DNA from: CBDCYH01 sp965224105
GTDB taxonomy: Bacteria > Bacteroidota > Rhodothermia > Rhodothermales > JABDKH01
Direction of reading: 5' to 3'
DNA: 64,000 bases
NCBI GenBank assembly: GCA_965224105.1
Contig: CBDCYH010000001.1
Span: 1,054,001-1,118,000, forward strand
In this document: piece by piece, positions 60,105-64,000 of the stretch
How the letters are laid out: each line of letters begins with the position of its first letter
Numbering within the stretch: position 1 is the stretch's first letter
Translations under genes and position numbers: made by a program
Notes under the pieces: model-generated
Databases searched by the model: none
The model's input: the letters and a program-made list of their open reading frames with translations, nothing else
Told to the model about the DNA's origin: nothing

Positions 60105-60982
60105 CCTTTTAACCCACTCATTGTCACGCCCTTAATGAATTGACGTTGCATGAAAAGGAAAAACACGATTATCGGCGCCACGGCCACGGTCGATGCGGCC
60201 ATCATTTTGGTGTACTGCGGGTTGTGGATATCCGAGAACCCGAGAATGCCCACCTCAACCGGCTTCAAACTTTCTGCGTTCAAAACTATAAGCGGCCACA
60301 AAAAATCGCTCCAGGACCACATGAAAAGGAAAATGCTGTACGCGGCAAGTGTGGGTCTGATGAGCGGAAGAATCACATACAGATAGGTCCTGAAAAGACC
60401 GCACCCATCCATCCGTGCGGCGTCAAGCAAGCTGTCGGGGATGCCGACAATCGATTGACGAAACAGAAAAATTCCGAGCGGCTCCATGAGACCAACGACG
60501 ATTACTGCCCAATATGTGTCAACCCAACCAACGTCAACCATCATCTCGTAAAGCGTGAGCATCTTGACCTGGAACGGGATCATCATCGTTACGATAATGG
60601 CGCCGAAAAGAAGATTGCGACCTTTGAATTTCGTTTTTGCGAACAGAAATCCAGCCAACGAACAGAAAAATAAAGCCGGTATCATTCGACCGACCGTGTA
60701 GATGGCGCTGTTCAGGAAATACCGAAGGAAGGGCCTCTCGGTAAAAACAGCTTTGTAGTTGTCCCATGTTAGAGGATCCGGAAACATGTTGCGGATCACT
60801 GCGCCGATGCGATGCGGCGTCTCGAAAAATGCCTCGGCGTTGGCAGGGGTCTTGAGCGACGTTAGCAACATCCAGATGAGCGGACCCACCATCACGATAC
60901 CACCAAGCAAGAGAAGAACATGTACAGACGCTCTCCCCGCCCTGCTCTTCCAGCTTCGTTGTATGTTGGTTGCTTTGGCCAC
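60101..60982 (-). CDS. ABC sugar permease, MalG type
   Basis: The 293-residue inner-membrane permease has six predicted helices and the EAA-loop signature DSLLDAARMDGCGLFRTYLYVILPL. The loop contacts the ATPase. The N terminus is basic with a first helix VLLLLGGIVMVGPLIWMLL. It starts at a GTG two bases after the stop of the class V aminotransferase-like gene, with AGGA five bases before it. Its natural partner is the MalF-type protein at 62258, although the PLP-enzyme gene sits between the two. Confidence 0.93.
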   Translation of the reverse strand: MAKATNIQRSWKSRAGRASVHVLLLLGGIVMVGPLIWMLLTSLKTPANAEAFFETPHRIGAVIRNMFPDPLTWDNYKAVFTERPFLRYFLNSAIYTVGRMIPALFFCSLAGFLFAKTKFKGRNLLFGAIIVTMMIPFQVKMLTLYEMMVDVGWVDTYWAVIVVGLMEPLGIFLFRQSIVGIPDSLLDAARMDGCGLFRTYLYVILPLIRPTLAAYSIFLFMWSWSDFLWPLIVLNAESLKPVEVGILGFSDIHNPQYTKMMAASTVAVAPIIVFFLFMQRQFIKGVTMSGLKG

Positions 60983-60984
60983 TA

Positions 60985-62265
60985 TTATCCTGCCGCCGCT
61001 GTGGAAATGGCAGCAATTGCACGATCGCAGTCATCCCTTGAGTTGAAAAGGTGCGTCGAGATTCGCAATCCATCGAGTCCCCGTTCAGTGACGATTCGGC
61101 ATCGCAAGCTATGATCGTTCAGAAGGAACCGATAGAGATCGTCATAACGCATCTGGTCCATCCGCACCGTTGTCATCGCACTGTCCAACCGCGGATTCGT
61201 TGGGGAAAGAAGATGAACACCTTCAACCGCCGCCAATTTTTCCCGTAGATAGCGCGCAAGTCCGATGCTGTACTCGGCAATCCGCTCCTTTCCAATCGTA
61301 TCTTGAAATTCAACTGCTGCTTTGATGCCCACAACAGCCGAGGCATCTCTGGTTCCCGATTCAAAACGCTGAGCCGATTCGGCATAATCAAATATGCCGG
61401 GCAGGTCGTAATCGGAATTCGCATACGCCCCGGCTTCCGTGGGGACGATCTCACCCAGACGGTCTTTCTTGACGTACAGGAATCCCGTCCCGTGTGGTGC
61501 TCCCAGCCATTTGTGACCTGATGTGGCATACGAATCGCAATGCATCCCGCGCAGATTGATCGGAATCATCCCCGCCGATTGGGCCCCGTCAACATGAAAC
61601 CATGCGTTCGCATCTGTGGCTAACGCAGCAATCTCCTGCACGGGCATCACAATGCCTGTTGGTGCTGTGATATGAGATACCTGGATCGCGCGCGTCCGTG
61701 GCGTGATCAAGTCTTTGAGCCTTTGCAGATTTTCTTCTGATGAGACACGGCTGGGCTCAAATATTTTCACCTTGATCCCCTCTTCTTTCTGCCGAACCAT
61801 CCAGGCCATCGCCCCACCCGGATGCGCATGCGATTCGAAGATCACCTCATCACCGCTCTGCAAATTCAGGCCGGATGCTATCGTGGCGTTACCTTCGGTA
61901 GCGTTCCGCGTGAACGCAATCTCTCCCGGGTCTGCACCAAAGAACTTCGCAACTGCCTCGCGCGCGACGTTTAATCGTGAGTGCCCTGTCTCCGAGATGC
62001 GCTGCAAGTCCATTGCCGTTTTCGTGACGGCATCAAGAACCGGATACGACGCAGGGCCGAGGCCTCCCGTATTGAAATACACCCGGTCGGTTGTTAGAGG
62101 AAACTGCTTTCGAACGATTTTCCAGAGGTCGTCATCCTGGGCTGCCCGGAATTCTTGCACCCAATCGCCTTGTGGTCTTTCGATCGTATTTGACGAGCCG
62201 CAGGCAACTGATGTGCCAGCCGCCAAAGCCAGAGAGCCAGTAAGAAACTTCCTACGGTTAACCAC
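60985..62265 (-). CDS. Tat-exported class V aminotransferase (PLP enzyme), lipoprotein-type signal
   Basis: The 426-residue protein begins with a twin-arginine signal, NRRKFLTG, and a hydrophobic run ending in SVAC with Cys at 22. The rest is a class V PLP enzyme with the FNTGGLGP start, the cofactor Asp and helix in WFHVDGAQSAG (D226) and the Schiff-base lysine in YATSGHKWLGAPHG (K252). It resembles isopenicillin N epimerase-like or cysteine desulfurase-like members. Tat export suits a PLP enzyme that folds inside the cell. It starts at a GTG with eight bases of overlap with the MalF-type gene and is followed by MalG after two bases. Its position inside an ABC operon suggests a periplasmic amino-sugar or amino acid reaction (inference). 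Confidence 0.85.
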   Translation of the reverse strand: MVNRRKFLTGSLALAAGTSVACGSSNTIERPQGDWVQEFRAAQDDDLWKIVRKQFPLTTDRVYFNTGGLGPASYPVLDAVTKTAMDLQRISETGHSRLNVAREAVAKFFGADPGEIAFTRNATEGNATIASGLNLQSGDEVIFESHAHPGGAMAWMVRQKEEGIKVKIFEPSRVSSEENLQRLKDLITPRTRAIQVSHITAPTGIVMPVQEIAALATDANAWFHVDGAQSAGMIPINLRGMHCDSYATSGHKWLGAPHGTGFLYVKKDRLGEIVPTEAGAYANSDYDLPGIFDYAESAQRFESGTRDASAVVGIKAAVEFQDTIGKERIAEYSIGLARYLREKLAAVEGVHLLSPTNPRLDSAMTTVRMDQMRYDDLYRFLLNDHSLRCRIVTERGLDGLRISTHLFNSRDDCDRAIAAISTAAAG

Positions 62266-63157
62266 GATCTTTGCCGAGTTTCAGTTGAACAAACGTGAAT
62301 AGCCCTACAATCAACAACAAAATGACTGCGGCCGCAGAGGCATAGCCCATCTCATCGTATTGAATACCTTGTTCGTAGATGTGGTAAACGATAGTTCGAG
62401 TTGAGTTGAGGGGCCCTCCCTGGGTCATCGCAAGAATAATGGTGAACACCTGGAATGATCTGATGATCGCGGTGATGCCAACGAGCACGACGATAGGTTT
62501 CAATTGCGGCAAGGTGATAAAGAAAAAATTCTGAAGAGGTGTCGCGCCATCGACTCGGGATGCCTCATAGAATTCGTCAGGGATTGCCTGCAGTCCAGCC
62601 GAAAAGAGAATCAGATCGAACCCCAAATTCTTCCAGATTGTCAAAGCCATCAATGATGGCAGTGCCAGTTGTTCACTTAGCAACCAACTCTGTGATGCAA
62701 ACCCGAAGTAATTGAGTATGAAATTGAACAGCCCGTTAGATGCAAAAAGCCATCGCCAGATCATCGACGTCGCGAGAAGCGAGGTGACAACAGGAATGAA
62801 GTAGAGTGTTCGGTAAAGTTTTGCCCACTTGCCTGTTGTCTCGACGAGCACTGAAAGTGCAAGCGCAAGTACCACTCCGATGACAGCAACAGCCGCCACA
62901 AAAACCAACGTGTTTGCAAGTGCTGAGAGAAATAGCGGGTCTTTAAGTTGATTGATGTAATTCTCCAGTCCGACAAAGGGCGTCTCCTTTCGCAATAGCC
63001 CATAGTCCATGAAACTGATTACCACACTTTTCAGAATCGGGTAATACTGGAAGGCGACGAAGAAGACGATCACTGGAATCATCCACATCGCTGCTGCGCG
63101 GGAATCGCTTGTGGCTCGATATTTTGGTAGAGCGAGACTAGCCGGCATATTCAACAT
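62258..63157 (-). CDS. ABC sugar permease, MalF type
   Basis: The inner-membrane permease of about 299 residues has six helices and the EAA-loop segment PDEFYEASRVDGATPLQNFFFITLPQL in two overlapping parts. The C-terminal TQGGPLNSTRTIVYHIYEQG is characteristic of MalF/UgpA-type permeases. The start is one of several closely spaced ATGs at 63157 or 63148, both of which overlap the glycosidase stop. It should form a heterodimer with the MalG-type permease at 60101. The PLP-enzyme gene follows with an eight-base overlap. Confidence 0.92.
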   Translation of the reverse strand: MLNMPASLALPKYRATSDSRAAAMWMIPVIVFFVAFQYYPILKSVVISFMDYGLLRKETPFVGLENYINQLKDPLFLSALANTLVFVAAVAVIGVVLALALSVLVETTGKWAKLYRTLYFIPVVTSLLATSMIWRWLFASNGLFNFILNYFGFASQSWLLSEQLALPSLMALTIWKNLGFDLILFSAGLQAIPDEFYEASRVDGATPLQNFFFITLPQLKPIVVLVGITAIIRSFQVFTIILAMTQGGPLNSTRTIVYHIYEQGIQYDEMGYASAAAVILLLIVGLFTFVQLKLGKDRG

Positions 63158-64000
63158 TAATGAACTTCGGTCCGCGCGACCGTGCCTGGAAATCAACGTA
63201 GCTGCTATCCCCGACGGTGCTCTCCGTAAAGTCAGCGCTGTGGCTACCCACAGATACCCCTACAGGGCGAGTGCCGTACGGAAGCATCAGGTGTACACTT
63301 AGCTCCGACTCCGATTTGACGTCGATGATGATGCTATTCGATTCCTCGTCGAGGGCGTATTTGTATTCGAATGAAGCAGAACTGGCCGGATAGGATATTC
63401 TGACGTGGGCGTTTTTCTCATCAGCCGCGATCCATCTGGGAGCAAGATGCACTTTCTTGAAGCAGACATCTTTGTCTATGACTCCTGCCAGACCTTCAGC
63501 TAGCGCCCAAAGCATAGCGGACGAACCCCAACCATCGGTTGGCATCGCATCAGGGCTCGTGCTGGTCTCTACCGTAGATGCGGTGCCATCCGGAAAGTAC
63601 CACAGATACGTTTCGCCGGAGCTCTCGATGAGCTTTCGATATTTCTCCAGAATGCTCACACCGTACTTCTCATGCCCATTCTCTAGCGCAGCTTTCGCGA
63701 GCTCGCCGCCGACAAGCGGCATGATGCCGCCGTTGCAATATGAACCGGGAATTAGTTTCTCATCGCCAAAAATTCCCGCCGGAAATGGGGGGTCGATGCT
63801 GTACCATTCAGCAAACGTGTCGTTTGTGGCCGCCCGTTTTTGGTACGTTTTAAGGATGGCGTCGGCCATATCCTGTGAAGCCAGACCCCTGTTGATGTTC
63901 ATCGGATTTGACAAACTTAGCTGGGCAGCTTCGTCGACACCAAAAATGTTAACGTTGGAAAGTTTGTGGAAGTGTGTGTAGAAGTCCCCGTTAAACAACA
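63138..64000 (-). CDS. C-terminal part of a six-hairpin (alpha/alpha)6 glycosidase, truncated by the window edge
   Basis: Only the last 286 residues are in the window; the frame continues past 64000 without a start. The visible part has an alpha/alpha-barrel segment with PGSYCNGGIMPLVGGELAKAALENG, ETYLWYFPDGTASTVETST and PTDGWGSSAMLWALAEGLAGV, each in short blocks, followed by a C-terminal beta domain ending in GPKFINVEYAG. It resembles six-hairpin glycosidases such as alpha-L-rhamnosidase GH78, GH63 or amylo-glucosidase relatives. The rhamnose genes in the window make a rhamnosidase plausible, but the sequence seen does not prove it. It is the first visible gene of the ABC operon and overlaps the MalF-type start. 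Confidence 0.7.
   Translation of the reverse strand, partial: LFNGDFYTHFHKLSNVNIFGVDEAAQLSLSNPMNINRGLASQDMADAILKTYQKRAATNDTFAEWYSIDPPFPAGIFGDEKLIPGSYCNGGIMPLVGGELAKAALENGHEKYGVSILEKYRKLIESSGETYLWYFPDGTASTVETSTSPDAMPTDGWGSSAMLWALAEGLAGVIDKDVCFKKVHLAPRWIAADEKNAHVRISYPASSASFEYKYALDEESNSIIIDVKSESELSVHLMLPYGTRPVGVSVGSHSADFTESTVGDSSYVDFQARSRGPKFINVEYAG

Noticed and set aside
60140..60673. 177-codon plus-strand frame opposite the MalG-type permease
   Set aside because: Highly charged, repetitive composition typical of an antisense frame to a permease; no ribosome-binding site or family match.

Overview
The window looks like the chromosome of a Gram-negative, probably marine or host-associated heterotroph that takes apart uronic-acid- and deoxysugar-containing polysaccharides. 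The grounds are lipoprotein and Tat-type signal peptides, about 50 percent GC by eye, many four-base ATGA/TTGA gene overlaps, and an abundance of glycan lyase/hydrolase genes, TIM-barrel sugar isomerases, Gfo/Idh/MocA oxidoreductases and phytanoyl-CoA-dioxygenase (PhyH) family genes. This gene mix recalls Poribacteria, Latescibacterota and Planctomycetes-like lineages, but nothing here fixes the phylum. I see no rRNA, tRNA, CRISPR array, insertion sequence or phage gene. Coding density is very high: no gap between genes reaches 300 bases, and the longest are the divergent promoter regions at 44862-45054, 13411-13584 and 6604-6740.

Layout. 118-6603 (minus): PEGA-domain Ser/Thr kinase, sialidase-like lipoprotein, PhyH dioxygenase, large SAM methyltransferase, GH43-like propeller glycosidase. 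6741-10737 (plus): FdhD, FdhF/YdeP-type molybdoenzyme, sugar isomerase. 10734-13410 (minus): PhyH and a sodium:solute symporter. 13585-23302 (plus): two MDR dehydrogenases, an MFS transporter, an 18-codon mini-ORF, a sugar-binding lipoprotein, an Asp-box propeller, an unassigned lyase-like protein and a GH42-like glycosidase. 23299-27625: hydroxyacid dehydrogenase and small lipoprotein (minus), alginate-lyase-family enzyme (plus), fucose-isomerase-family protein (minus). 27706-35116 (plus): epimerase, large glycosidase, KDPG aldolase, KDG kinase, isomerase, creatininase-family amidohydrolase, aldo/keto reductase. 35125-44861 (minus): TPR lipoprotein, lutC-lutB-lutA, rhamnulose-1-P aldolase/lactaldehyde dehydrogenase, rhamnulokinase, L-rhamnose isomerase, MetE-like protein. 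45055-47121 (plus): heparinase II/III-like lyase. 47113-64000 (minus): a 15-kb run with ROK kinase, isochorismatase-like hydrolase, two PhyH, SDR, two Gfo/Idh, cupin, GH88, a second lyase-like/propeller pair, sugar isomerase, a second sugar-binding protein, two ABC permeases with a Tat-exported class V PLP enzyme between them, and a truncated six-hairpin glycosidase.

How the parts fit (inference). Lyases (alginate-lyase family, heparinase-like, possibly the two unassigned proteins) would give unsaturated uronates. GH88 would release them as monomers. The cupin, SDR and isomerases could convert them to 2-keto-3-deoxygluconate, and KDG kinase plus KDPG aldolase would end in pyruvate and glyceraldehyde-3-phosphate. 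L-rhamnose would pass through RhaI, RhaB and the fused aldolase/dehydrogenase to DHAP and L-lactate, which LutABC oxidises to pyruvate. The combination of rhamnose and uronate fits an ulvan- or rhamnogalacturonan-like glycan, but no sulfatase is present here to support ulvan specifically.

The most unusual element is a duplicated module: sugar-binding lipoprotein, Asp-box propeller and ~600-residue lyase-like protein. It occurs at 17118-21089 and again at 54091-60104. In the second copy the propeller and enzyme carry signal peptides; in the first they do not.
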